This document shows positions 1-7,661 of a stretch of 64,000 nt of DNA, piece by piece. The notes below the pieces were generated by a model. The model was given only the letters and a program-made list of their open reading frames with translations. It was not told the DNA's origin and made no database searches. Positions within the stretch are counted from its first letter, which is position 1. Each line of letters begins with the position of its first letter. The translations under genes were made by a program, and so were the position numbers. The DNA comes from Bacteroidota bacterium (lineage in GTDB: Bacteria > Bacteroidota > Bacteroidia > UBA8524). The stretch is from contig SBGR01000025.1 in assembly GCA_006226545.1 (NCBI GenBank), positions 124,001 through 188,000 on the forward strand. The letters run 5' to 3'.

Positions 1-1028
1 TGAAAATAGACAGTCACGCACACATACTCCCAAAGACTTGGCCTAGCCTAAAAGAAAAGTACGGTTACGGTGGTTTTATTTACCTAGATCACAAAGAAGA
101 AGGGGTAGCTGATATGATGCGCGACGACGGGAAATTCTTCCGCCGGATTGAAGAAAATTGCTGGAACCCAGAAGCGATTATCAGCGATATGGATGCCAAT
201 GGGGTAGACATGATGACGCTCTGCACCGTTCCTGTTTTGTTCAATTACTGGGCAAAGCCGGAAGATGCCTACGACTGGGCTTGCTTCTTAAACGATCACA
301 TTGCCGAAGTACAAAACAAATACAAATCGCGTTTTATCAGCTTGGGTACCTTGCCTATGCAAGATATCGACTTAGCCGTTAAAGAATTGGAGCGATGTAA
401 AAACGTACTTGGCCTACGCGGCGTACAGATTGGCAGTCACATTGAAGATAAAAACCTGGATGATCCAATCTTCCACCCGTTCTACAGAGCTTGTGAAGAA
501 TTGGATATGGCCATTTTCGTGCACCCTTGGGACATGATGGGCCAAGAGAAAATGCCGAAGTATTTCCTGCCTTGGTTGGTGGGCATGCCGGCCGAAACCT
601 CTTTAGCAATTTGCTCCATGATTTTCGGTGGCATCTTCGATAAATTCCCGAAACTGCGTGTGATGTTCGCGCACGGTGGAGGTAGTTTTCCGTTTACAGT
701 CGGACGAGTTTCGCACGGATGGCATTGCCGTCAGGATTTATGCGACGTGAACAAAATCCAAGATCCACGCGAGTATATCGGTCGTTTTTGGGTGGATGGC
801 ATCACACACGACATAGACGCACTCAAGTTTTTAATTGAAACCATGGGCGCCGATAAAATCACCTACGGCACAGATTATCCTTTCCCTTTGGGCGATCTGG
901 AGCATGGCCGATTTATTGAAGAAAGTAACCTACCGGAAGAGGTGAAAGCAAAAATCTTGCATTCCAACTTCCTCGATTTCTTAAAAATACCTCAAACCGA
1001 ATTGCAGCAATTACGCGGTTCCTTATAA
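1..1028 (+). CDS. ACMSD-like amidohydrolase (5' end cut by one base)
   Basis: Aminocarboxymuconate-semialdehyde decarboxylase family, a cytosolic metal-dependent enzyme that decarboxylates ACMS in tryptophan/kynurenine breakdown. The window opens with 'tg', so the start ATG is evidently split across the boundary; translation in that frame gives MKIDSHAHILPKTWP, with the family's N-terminal HxH metal-binding motif. Further metal-ligand candidates are the His of FVHPWDMMG and the Asp of YGTDYPFPLG near the C-terminus. The inferred length of about 342 aa fits the family. A later ATG at 114 would remove the HxH motif and is not the real start. The next gene begins 7 bp after the stop, so they may be co-transcribed. 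Specific substrate is inferred from family only. Confidence 0.88.
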   Translation, partial: KIDSHAHILPKTWPSLKEKYGYGGFIYLDHKEEGVADMMRDDGKFFRRIEENCWNPEAIISDMDANGVDMMTLCTVPVLFNYWAKPEDAYDWACFLNDHIAEVQNKYKSRFISLGTLPMQDIDLAVKELERCKNVLGLRGVQIGSHIEDKNLDDPIFHPFYRACEELDMAIFVHPWDMMGQEKMPKYFLPWLVGMPAETSLAICSMIFGGIFDKFPKLRVMFAHGGGSFPFTVGRVSHGWHCRQDLCDVNKIQDPREYIGRFWVDGITHDIDALKFLIETMGADKITYGTDYPFPLGDLEHGRFIEESNLPEEVKAKILHSNFLDFLKIPQTELQQLRGSL

Positions 1029-1035
1029 GCGATAC

Positions 1036-2076
1036 ATGACATACGCAGGCTATTTTGAACAGTGGGAAAAACTCGGCGTAAAACGTCCGGAGCAATCTTA
1101 CGACCTCAGCGAAACTTCTTTCCCTTCTTATTACCAAAAAGCCAGCCTAGAAGGCCTGGCTGAAGACCTGACGCGCCAGCTGGAACTGCTTAGTCCGGTG
1201 GCGGTGCTTTTGGCAGATAACGATGAGTACCTGGAGCTGCTTGAAGAATACTTGAGTACTTCTTTTAAAGTTCCTCAACAGGAGGGAAGCAAGGAAGAAG
1301 TGCTGGTTTGCATGTTGCATCCTGAGCTATTGCAGGAGCCTCAACTTTTGTTCTGTGAGTTAATCACCTTGGTGGTTTCGCAGAAGCTGGTTGAATTGGG
1401 ATTTGAGCCCAAAGACCAAGAAGAAGGTCAGTTGGTATTTGAGCTGTTTTGCATCTATGCTGGCTACGGCCAAATCATGCGTAATTCCGCCATGCAAGCG
1501 CAGTATTTTCAGGCGCTGAATGAGTCTGACTTGGATGAGTTGCTTGGTGAGTTGCCTAATAAGAATATTCTTTTTGCCTTTGCAGAAGCTGAAAAGCTCT
1601 TTGAAAAAGGCAAATACCAGGAAGCAGAAGACGTGATGTTAGGCTTGGTGGAAGAGCTGGAAGAAGGCGACCCAATGCAAGCCGATGCTTACAATAACGC
1701 CGGATACTATGCCATGGCGGGCAAGGCTTTTCAAAGGGCTAAGGTATACTTTGAGCAATCGCATTCCATCGATCCGGAATTTGCTGCGGCACAAGAAAAC
1801 TTGGAGTTTCTGAATTTATTGAAAGGCAAAGTATTGGTAACAGCCGTTCCGGAAGGCGATGAGCCTAGCGTGGAGAAAATTCGTAACCTCGGATTTGCTG
1901 CTGCTTTGGAAGGCCGTTGGGAGGAAGCTGCTGAATTGCTGGAGCAAGCTTTGGCAGCTGAGGAATCGGCTTACCTTCTTTACGTGGTGCACAAGCGCAT
2001 GGGCAATCAGGTGGAGGTAGACCGTGAGTTAACATCCATTTGGGCCGACCAATATCAGCGCGTGTTTTTCCAATAA
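1036..2076 (+). CDS. TPR-repeat protein
   Basis: A 346-aa acidic, helical, soluble protein with no signal peptide. Tetratricopeptide-like helix pairs are clearest around residues 215-260 (AYNNAGYYAMAGKAFQRA) and again around 285-335 (EGRWEEAAELLEQALAAEE). TPR folds usually mediate protein-protein contacts; no catalytic motif is visible and the partner is unknown. It starts 7 bp behind the ACMSD-like gene, suggesting co-transcription, although nothing in it relates to kynurenine chemistry. Its 3' end overlaps the convergent glutamyl-Q tRNA synthetase gene by 22 bp. Confidence 0.72.
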   Translation: MTYAGYFEQWEKLGVKRPEQSYDLSETSFPSYYQKASLEGLAEDLTRQLELLSPVAVLLADNDEYLELLEEYLSTSFKVPQQEGSKEEVLVCMLHPELLQEPQLLFCELITLVVSQKLVELGFEPKDQEEGQLVFELFCIYAGYGQIMRNSAMQAQYFQALNESDLDELLGELPNKNILFAFAEAEKLFEKGKYQEAEDVMLGLVEELEEGDPMQADAYNNAGYYAMAGKAFQRAKVYFEQSHSIDPEFAAAQENLEFLNLLKGKVLVTAVPEGDEPSVEKIRNLGFAAALEGRWEEAAELLEQALAAEESAYLLYVVHKRMGNQVEVDRELTSIWADQYQRVFFQ

Positions 2077-2927
2077 GCCAATACCTGTTCAAGCTTGGGT
2101 TCTAGGTCGGGCAATTGAGCGATGCGGATGAAGTCGCGCCACAGTGATTCATTTGATTTACCTGCATACTGTTCGCTTAGCGATGGCGATTCGTGGGATT
2201 TAGAGAGTTTCTGACCTTGCTCATCGTCCAATTGCAAATGATGAATAAAGCAGGTTTCGCCAAAGTGATTGGCTGGCAATGCTTTAGCGATGAGCACTTG
2301 TACCTTGCTGCTTTGCCACAAATCTTGTCCACGCACAATCAAATTGGTCCCATACCTAATATCATCAACCACCGAGGCCAGCTGGTAAGCCGGTAACTTG
2401 TCTTTTCGTTGTACAATCGGAAAGGCTTCCTCATCATCCAAGGTTAAGAATTCCTTGCCATGCGGCGTTCGCAAGGCTAGGGGAGTATCCGCTGCTGCCT
2501 TAAACCGAAGGCAAGTATCAGCCGGCTCATTGGGTGGGTTTCGAAGGCAAAAGCCTCGGTAGAAATTGGCGCCATTGCGTTCTTGCACTTCAGAACGGCT
2601 GCAAGCACAGGGAAACAAAAGTGCCTGTTCCTCTAAATGTTGCAAAGCGTGATGGTAGGAGTCGAGTTGGAGCACCTGACTGAAATACTGTTCTTGCTCT
2701 TGGGCGTTTTGCGGACCGTGATCCCAATCTAGGCCGATAAAGTCGAGCTGCCTAAAGATATCGTCTAAAAATTCTGGTTTAAAGCGCTCACGGTCAAGGT
2801 CGTCTATACGCAAACGAAGTTCACCACCGCGACTTCGGGTTTCCAGCCAGCATAATATAAAGTTGTAGGCATTCCCAAAATGAAGGTATCCGCTAGGTGT
2901 TGGCGCTATGCGTCCTTGCCACTGCAT
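2055..2927 (-). CDS. gluQ: Glutamyl-Q tRNA(Asp) synthetase
   Basis: A 290-aa truncated paralogue of the GluRS catalytic domain that attaches glutamate to queuosine at the wobble position of tRNA(Asp); it lacks the anticodon-binding domain. Visible motifs are RIAPTPSGYLHFGNAY (HIGH-like signature), a zinc site of the C-x-C...Y-x3-C type (FPCACSRSEVQ, then NFYRGFCLRNP), and GQKLSKSHES (KMSKS-like loop). The length matches the family. It is convergent with the TPR gene, overlapping 22 bp at the 3' ends. Confidence 0.93.
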   Translation of the reverse strand: MQWQGRIAPTPSGYLHFGNAYNFILCWLETRSRGGELRLRIDDLDRERFKPEFLDDIFRQLDFIGLDWDHGPQNAQEQEQYFSQVLQLDSYHHALQHLEEQALLFPCACSRSEVQERNGANFYRGFCLRNPPNEPADTCLRFKAAADTPLALRTPHGKEFLTLDDEEAFPIVQRKDKLPAYQLASVVDDIRYGTNLIVRGQDLWQSSKVQVLIAKALPANHFGETCFIHHLQLDDEQGQKLSKSHESPSLSEQYAGKSNESLWRDFIRIAQLPDLEPKLEQVLAYWKNTR

Positions 2928-2954
2928 ACAGCAAAATAAGCTGCCGCAGATGCT

Positions 2955-2984
2955 TTGTCAATCCATTTGAATTATTTCTCTTTG
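2955..2984 (+). promoter_or_regulatory. Bacteroidota-type promoter close to the DUF3817 start
   Basis: A TTG (2955-2957), 19 nt, then TCTCTTTG (2977-2984) matches the Bacteroidota -33/-7 pattern (TTG...TAnnTTTG) with one mismatch. The -7 element ends 4 nt before the ATG at 2989, which would put the transcription start at or next to the start codon. Inferred from sequence only. Confidence 0.5.
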
Positions 2985-2988
2985 CGCC

Positions 2989-3285
2989 ATGCAATTTGAT
3001 TTCAAAACGAAGCTGGGTTTATTCCGTTTTATAGCCCTGCTGGAGGGTCTTTCCTTCCTTATATTATTGTTTATAGCGATGCCGTTGAAGTATGGCGCAG
3101 ACATGCCTGAAGCAGTTCGCATGGTGGGAATGGCACACGGTGTTTTGTTTGTGGCATACCTGTTTTTGTTGATGGTGGTACGGTCTGAACACAACTGGAG
3201 CATAGCGCTCACCATTCGCAGTTTTTTAGCTTCCATTTTGCCTTTCGGCACCTTCTACGCCGATAAACATTGGTGGAAGAAGTAG
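2989..3285 (+). CDS. DUF3817 small integral membrane protein
   Basis: A 98-aa protein with three hydrophobic stretches (about residues 10-33, 46-66 and 70-86) and the DUF3817 family layout, including FRFIALLEGLSFLILLFIAM and a MAHGVLFVAYLF segment. It probably sits in the inner membrane. Members are widespread in Bacteroidota and Actinobacteria; a biochemical role is not established. It stands alone, divergent from gluQ, with a promoter-like element immediately upstream of the ATG and repeat-rich non-coding DNA downstream. Confidence 0.82.
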   Translation: MQFDFKTKLGLFRFIALLEGLSFLILLFIAMPLKYGADMPEAVRMVGMAHGVLFVAYLFLLMVVRSEHNWSIALTIRSFLASILPFGTFYADKHWWKK

Positions 3286-3692
3286 CTAAGAGCGCAGGGC
3301 ACAGGGCACAGGGTAAGTTTGAGTTCAGAGTTTGAGTTCAGAGTTTGAGTTCAGAGTTTGAGTTGGTAAATCAGTCAAACATTTAACAATCCCACAGTCT
3401 TACAGCCAAGGTCCATAGTGGCTATGTTCTGCGTCGTGGTTGTTATAAAAATTTTAATGTTCTCCGGATAGGCGTTATGCCCTCTATGATGATGAGATGA
3501 AGGGATGAGGAGGTGCAGAGAATTCAATTTTCAATTGTACAAAATCAGCAGCATAGGAATTCATTCCAGTGAACGCCTCGGGATTGAAACACTATAAATT
3601 AGAACAGAGCCTCCATATAGTCCATGGTCCATGGTCTATTGTCTATGGTCTTTTTCCTCAATTCTCAATCCTTAAAAACCTATCTTCGGTCT
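3286..3692. other. Repeat-rich intergenic stretch
   Basis: About 400 bp with no credible gene. It contains short phrase-like repeats: 'gcacagg' copies near 3298-3313, a 13-bp tandem repeat at 3317-3364, a 'cattt-aacaat-ccca' phrase near 3379 similar to one at 4420-4465, and overlapping copies of 'ccatggtc' and 'tctatggtc' at 3621-3650. A TATCTTCG element (3681-3688) lies 4 nt before the nitroreductase ATG. Confidence 0.6.
3317..3364. repeat. 13-bp tandem direct repeat, about 3.7 copies
   Basis: The unit gtttgagttcaga occurs at 3317-3329, 3330-3342 and 3343-3355, followed by a 9-nt partial copy at 3356-3364. Copies are perfect. There are no spacers, so this is not CRISPR; it looks like a slippage-expanded intergenic microrepeat. 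Confidence 0.9.
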
Positions 3693-4376
3693 ATGACCGA
3701 AACCAAAGAGATTGAAGGATTTCCTTATCTGTCTTATTCCCCTGCGGAGTTTAGCGATGTTCAGATTTTGGAAAGGGCCAAAGCGTTTTACCAAGCGATG
3801 GATAGTCGGAGGAGTGTACGCGAATTCTCTTCAGAGCCTATCGCTAAGGAAGTGATAGAACAGCTAATTCTTACCGCTTCCAGCGCACCATCGGGAGCCC
3901 ATAAACAACCCTGGACCTTCTGCGTGGTGAGTGATCCCGAATTGAAAAAGCAAATACGAGAAGCGGCGGAAGAGGAGGAATACCGCAGTTATAACGGTCG
4001 CATGAGTGAGGAATGGCTGAAAGACTTGGCTCCCTTGGGTACCGACTGGCGTAAGCCGTTTCTGGAAAAAGCCCCGTACCTGATTGTGGTTTTCAAACGG
4101 GTTTACGAGCTAGAACCCGCCGGACCTAAGCACCAAAATTATTACGTGAATGAATCGGTAGGATTGGCTTGTGGCTTTTTGCTGGCGGCCATCCACCAAG
4201 CAGGCCTGGTATCGCTAACCCATACACCGAGTCCGATGAGCTTCTTAACCCAACTTCTGAAACGTCCGGAAAATGAAAGACCCTTTTTACTCATACCGGT
4301 AAGCAAACCCGCCAAAGAAATATGGGTTCCCGATATCAAACGAAAATCGATTTCGGAAATGAGTACATGGTACTAG
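3693..4376 (+). CDS. Nitroreductase family protein
   Basis: FMN-dependent nitroreductase-fold oxidoreductase of about 227 aa counted from the ATG at 3693 (MTETKEIEG). Typical elements are the N-terminal RRSVREFSSEPI segment that begins FMN binding, SSAPSGAHKQPWTF for the flavin/substrate pocket, and a C-terminal segment (HTPSPMSFLTQLLKRPENERPFLL) found in nitroreductases related to iodotyrosine deiodinase. An upstream in-frame ATG at 3624 would add 23 residues encoded by repeat-rich DNA and is rejected. A TATCTTCG promoter-like element ends 4 nt before the chosen start. Substrate unknown. Confidence 0.85.
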   Translation: MTETKEIEGFPYLSYSPAEFSDVQILERAKAFYQAMDSRRSVREFSSEPIAKEVIEQLILTASSAPSGAHKQPWTFCVVSDPELKKQIREAAEEEEYRSYNGRMSEEWLKDLAPLGTDWRKPFLEKAPYLIVVFKRVYELEPAGPKHQNYYVNESVGLACGFLLAAIHQAGLVSLTHTPSPMSFLTQLLKRPENERPFLLIPVSKPAKEIWVPDIKRKSISEMSTWY

Positions 4377-4471
4377 GGATTTGAGAGGATTCGAACAATT
4401 TTACAGTCAACATCCTACATTTAACAATTCAATCCAACAGTCCTACAATCCCACAATCCCACATTCTTCCC

Positions 4472-4479
4472 TATCTTCG
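4472..4479 (+). promoter_or_regulatory. -7-like element abutting the DHS-like start
   Basis: TATCTTCG at 4472-4479 ends 5 nt before the ATG at 4485, the same element and spacing as at 3681-3688 before the nitroreductase. It fits TAnnTTTG except for one base. No clear -33 TTG was seen, so the call is tentative. Confidence 0.35.
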
Positions 4480-4484
4480 CTCCC

Positions 4485-5459
4485 ATGAATAAAGGTCCTA
4501 TTTCACAGTTTATTGAGCACCATTACCGTCACTTCAATGCGGCAGCTTTGAAAGATGCGGCTAAGGGCTATGAAACCCACTTATTGGAAGGGGGGAAAAT
4601 GATGGTTACACTGGCAGGTGCCATGAGTACTGCCGAGTTAGGTGTGTCGTTGGCTGAGATGATTCGCCAAGACAAGATTCACATCATTTCCTGTACAGGT
4701 GCAAACTTGGAAGAAGACTTGATGAACTTGGTTGCGCATTCACACTACCGTCGCATTCCAAACTACCGCGACTTAACTCCGCAAGAGGAGTGGGACTTGC
4801 TTGAAAAAGGCTTGAACCGCGTTACCGATACCTGCATCCCGGAAGAAGAAGCATTCCGTCGCTTGCAGAAACACATTCACGATCTATGGAAGAAAGCAGA
4901 TGATGCAGGCGAACGTTATTTCCCGCATGAGTTTATGTTCCAGATGATTAAGAGTGGTGTTTTGGAGCAGTACTATGAAATCGATCCGAAAGACTCTTGG
5001 ATGATTGCGGCAGCAGAGAAGAATTTGCCAATCGTAGTAGGTGGATGGGAAGACAGCACCATGGGTAATATTTTTGCTTCGTATGTAGTGAAAAATGAAA
5101 TGAAAGCGACTACCATGAAAAGTGGTATCGAATACATGGTTTGGTTAACCGACTGGTACCGTCAGAACTCAGGAGGAAAAGGCGTAGGCTTCTTCCAAAT
5201 TGGAGGCGGTATTGCAGGCGATTTCCCAATCTGCGTGGTACCGATGATGTACCAAGATTTGGAATGGCATGATGTGCCATTTTGGAGTTATTTCTGCCAA
5301 ATTAGCGATTCCACCACCTCTTACGGCTCATACTCGGGCGCTGTTCCGAATGAGAAAATCACGTGGGGTAAATTGGATATCCATACACCGAAATACATTG
5401 TAGAATCCGATGCCACTATCGTTGCACCACTGGTTTTTGCCTGGGTGCTAGGCTGGTAA
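4485..5459 (+). CDS. Deoxyhypusine synthase-like protein
   Basis: A 324-aa member of the deoxyhypusine synthase family, NAD-dependent enzymes that move the aminobutyl group of spermidine. The NAD-binding region ISCTGANLEEDLMNLVAH (about residues 62-79) and the active-site segment SGAVPNEKITWGK with its conserved lysine are visible. Bacteria have no eIF5A, so the target is not lysine of eIF5A; bacterial homologues have been linked to homospermidine-type chemistry, and that is the best guess here. The start is the ATG directly behind a promoter-like element. The Crp/Fnr-type regulator gene starts 15 bp downstream. Confidence 0.82.
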   Translation: MNKGPISQFIEHHYRHFNAAALKDAAKGYETHLLEGGKMMVTLAGAMSTAELGVSLAEMIRQDKIHIISCTGANLEEDLMNLVAHSHYRRIPNYRDLTPQEEWDLLEKGLNRVTDTCIPEEEAFRRLQKHIHDLWKKADDAGERYFPHEFMFQMIKSGVLEQYYEIDPKDSWMIAAAEKNLPIVVGGWEDSTMGNIFASYVVKNEMKATTMKSGIEYMVWLTDWYRQNSGGKGVGFFQIGGGIAGDFPICVVPMMYQDLEWHDVPFWSYFCQISDSTTSYGSYSGAVPNEKITWGKLDIHTPKYIVESDATIVAPLVFAWVLGW

Positions 5460-5474
5460 TTGCACGGCAGTCTA

Positions 5475-6065
5475 ATGAATAAACACGAGGCCTTCGCGTT
5501 GCTGGAATCGTCTTGGAAAGGGAAATACCCTTTTGAAGAGGAAGAACTACAGCAGCTGAAGGCCTTGTTTGATTTTGTGCAATTCAAGCGCAAAGACTTC
5601 TTAATCAAGGAGGGCATGCAGGAGCACGGCATTTACTTTATAGCTGAGGGCATCCTAAGGGCTTACTTTGAAAACGAAGAACAGGAAATTACGGCAGCTT
5701 TTATTTATTCCGGATATTGGTCGAGCAGCTTTGCCTCTTTTTTAAGCGGTGTTCCCAGCGATTATAATGTGGAAGTTTTGGAAGACGTAAGTGCCTTATA
5801 CTTAAACAAAGAGAAGCTGGAAAGGGCCTTGCAAGCATCCGAGCAGTTTGCCTTATACTACCGCCGACTACTAGAAAATGTGGTGGTGGGCATGCAATTT
5901 AGGGAACGTGAATTGCTAGCTAGTACCGCTGAACAACGATTTGAGCGGTTTATGAAACAGAGTGCATTCCTAACGCAGCGACTTCCATTAAAGCATATTG
6001 CTTCGTACCTTAGTATGACACCTGAGACATTTTCCCGGCTCAGAAGAAAATGGATGGAAAAATGA
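5475..6065 (+). CDS. Crp/Fnr-family transcriptional regulator
   Basis: About 196 aa from the ATG at 5475. The first ~120 residues form a cyclic-nucleotide-binding-type beta roll (RKDFLIKEGMQEHGIYFIAEGILRAYF), and the C-terminus is a winged helix (LPLKHIASYLSMTPETFSRLRRK). It lacks the full cAMP-contacting RxxS signature and any Fnr cysteine cluster, so it belongs with the many Bacteroidota Crp-like regulators of unknown ligand. An upstream TTG at 5460 in the same frame is less likely. It follows the DHS-like gene closely and overlaps the next gene by 4 bp (ATGA), so the three are probably one operon. Confidence 0.86.
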   Translation: MNKHEAFALLESSWKGKYPFEEEELQQLKALFDFVQFKRKDFLIKEGMQEHGIYFIAEGILRAYFENEEQEITAAFIYSGYWSSSFASFLSGVPSDYNVEVLEDVSALYLNKEKLERALQASEQFALYYRRLLENVVVGMQFRERELLASTAEQRFERFMKQSAFLTQRLPLKHIASYLSMTPETFSRLRRKWMEK

Positions 6066-6670
6066 AAGGGAGACAAGCAGTAGATAGCCTATTTGATTCT
6101 TTGTACAGTGAGTTGGCCAAACAAGAAAAGGTGGCCAAAGAGCTGGAAGAGATGCCTGTGCAAAACCTGATGCAAAGGCCTGCACCGGAATCGTGGAATG
6201 CCTTGGAAGCTATCGCTCACTTAAACAGTTACGCACGTTATTATTTGCCGGCCTTCAATAGGGCCATAGAAGATGCGGAGAAGAAAGGTTATAAGCCCGA
6301 AACGCACTTCAAATCATCCTGGATCGGACGCTATTCCATCCGCAGCGTATCTCCCGAAACTCGAAAAAGAAAATTGAAGTCGCCAAAGGCGCATAACCAA
6401 GCCAAGCAGGCTACGGTGCCTATGTCGAAAGACGAATTGCTCCGATTTAGGAATCACCTTGACGGCATTCGCCTTGTCTTGGAAAAGAGTAGGAGGGTGA
6501 GTCTGAGCAAAACAAAAATCTCCATTGAAATAGCTGTGTGGCTCAAACTATCGTTGGGCGATTTTTTACCCTTTCTAATTACGCACCAGAGTCGTCACTT
6601 AGACCAGGCTATGGAAGCAGCCCAGCTTACACATTCAGCACATCCATCAGCTTCAAGAGCTGCGGGTTAA
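6062..6670 (+). CDS. DinB/YfiT-like putative metalloenzyme
   Basis: About 202 aa. It has the DinB four-helix-bundle pattern with a first histidine in EAIAHLN and a pair in HQSRHLDQ, the usual three-His metal site. Bacterial relatives include thiol-dependent S-transferases, but the reaction here is unknown. The ATG at 6062 overlaps the regulator's stop codon (ATGA), so this start is preferred over the ATG at 6050. Its 3' end overlaps the convergent pfkA gene by 44 bp, an unusually long overlap that both reading frames tolerate. Confidence 0.75.
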   Translation: MKGRQAVDSLFDSLYSELAKQEKVAKELEEMPVQNLMQRPAPESWNALEAIAHLNSYARYYLPAFNRAIEDAEKKGYKPETHFKSSWIGRYSIRSVSPETRKRKLKSPKAHNQAKQATVPMSKDELLRFRNHLDGIRLVLEKSRRVSLSKTKISIEIAVWLKLSLGDFLPFLITHQSRHLDQAMEAAQLTHSAHPSASRAAG

Positions 6671-7595
6671 TGTCTTTTCGCTTGTAGATTGCCTCTTCAA
6701 ACGGGGTAAAGCTTACTTCGTTGTTTACTATACCACAGGCCACATTGGTTTTCCCTTCCAATAAAGCTTCAACCGAAGCTGCACCAATGCGTGTGGCCAG
6801 CAGACGGTCTGCGGCGGTAGGTTGACCGCCACGTTGAATATGACCTAAGATGGTTACGCGTGGGTCAATCTCAGGGTATTTCTCTTTCACCTTCGCCGCT
6901 AGCTCCATCGCTCCACCTTCTTCTTCACCTTCAGCTACAACAATGATGGAAAAGGATTTTCTTCTTCTCTTTTTGCTGAATAGCTCTTCAATCCAATTCT
7001 TACGGTTGGCTTGTTCCGGAATAAAGACGGCTTCGGCACCTCCACCTAAGCCTACTTCCAAGGCAATGAAGCCGGCATCACGGCCCATTACTTCCACAAA
7101 AAAGGTTCGGTTATGGGAGTCGGCGGTGTCTCTGATGCGGTCTATGGCATCCATGGCTGTGTTGACGGCTGTATCAAAGCCAATGGTATAATCGGTACCG
7201 TATAAATCGTTATCGATGGTACCCGGGGCTCCTACGCAACGAATACCGTGCTCTTCAAACAAAGTCATTGCTCCGGTATAACTTCCGTTTCCGCCAATGC
7301 AAACCAGTCCTTCGATACCGTGTTTTTTGAGGTTCTTAGCCGCTTTAGCTCGGCCTTCCGGCGTCATAAAATCTTTGCTGCGTGCTGTTTTCAGAACGGT
7401 ACCGCCGCGTTGAATGATATTGGCTACGCTTTGGGTATCCATCGGGAATATATCGCCGTTAATCATGCCTTCATAGCCTCTGCGTATGCCGTATATCTCG
7501 ACTTTATGGTAGATGGCACTACGAACGGCTGCACGGATACAAGCATTCATTCCGGGCGAATCACCGCCGCTGGTGAAAACAGCTATCTTTTTCAT
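6627..7595 (-). CDS. pfkA: 6-phosphofructokinase
   Basis: A 322-aa ATP-type phosphofructokinase that phosphorylates fructose 6-phosphate in glycolysis. Key motifs are TSGGDSPGMNA (ATP site), IGGNGSYTGA, the catalytic PGTIDNDLYGTDYTIG, and VMGRDAGFIAL. A Gly in the GGNGS loop and the plain TIDND context favour ATP over pyrophosphate as phosphoryl donor. The length equals that of the bacterial enzyme. It starts 66 bp downstream of the lipoprotein gene's end, with a terminator hairpin between them, so it is probably transcribed on its own. Confidence 0.96.
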   Translation of the reverse strand: MKKIAVFTSGGDSPGMNACIRAAVRSAIYHKVEIYGIRRGYEGMINGDIFPMDTQSVANIIQRGGTVLKTARSKDFMTPEGRAKAAKNLKKHGIEGLVCIGGNGSYTGAMTLFEEHGIRCVGAPGTIDNDLYGTDYTIGFDTAVNTAMDAIDRIRDTADSHNRTFFVEVMGRDAGFIALEVGLGGGAEAVFIPEQANRKNWIEELFSKKRRRKSFSIIVVAEGEEEGGAMELAAKVKEKYPEIDPRVTILGHIQRGGQPTAADRLLATRIGAASVEALLEGKTNVACGIVNNEVSFTPFEEAIYKRKDINPQLLKLMDVLNV

Positions 7596-7610
7596 ATCGC
7601 TAAAATAAAA

Positions 7611-7637
7611 AAGCCTCCCCGAATTTCGGAGAGGCTT
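7611..7637 (-). terminator. Rho-independent terminator after the lipoprotein gene
   Basis: Read on the minus strand, AAGCCTC and GAGGCTT arms with an inner CCG/CGG pairing form a strong stem followed by a run of T residues. It lies just after the stop of the 7662-8576 gene and upstream of pfkA. Confidence 0.85.
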
Positions 7638-7661
7638 AGTGTATTTTTTACAATTACTAAA

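Noticed and set aside
114-1028. Start of the ACMSD-like gene at the ATG at 114
   Set aside because: The frame is open to base 1 and encodes the HxH metal-binding motif upstream of that ATG.
3317-3364. Tandem repeat considered as a CRISPR array
   Set aside because: The copies abut with no spacers, the unit is 13 bp, and no cas genes are present.
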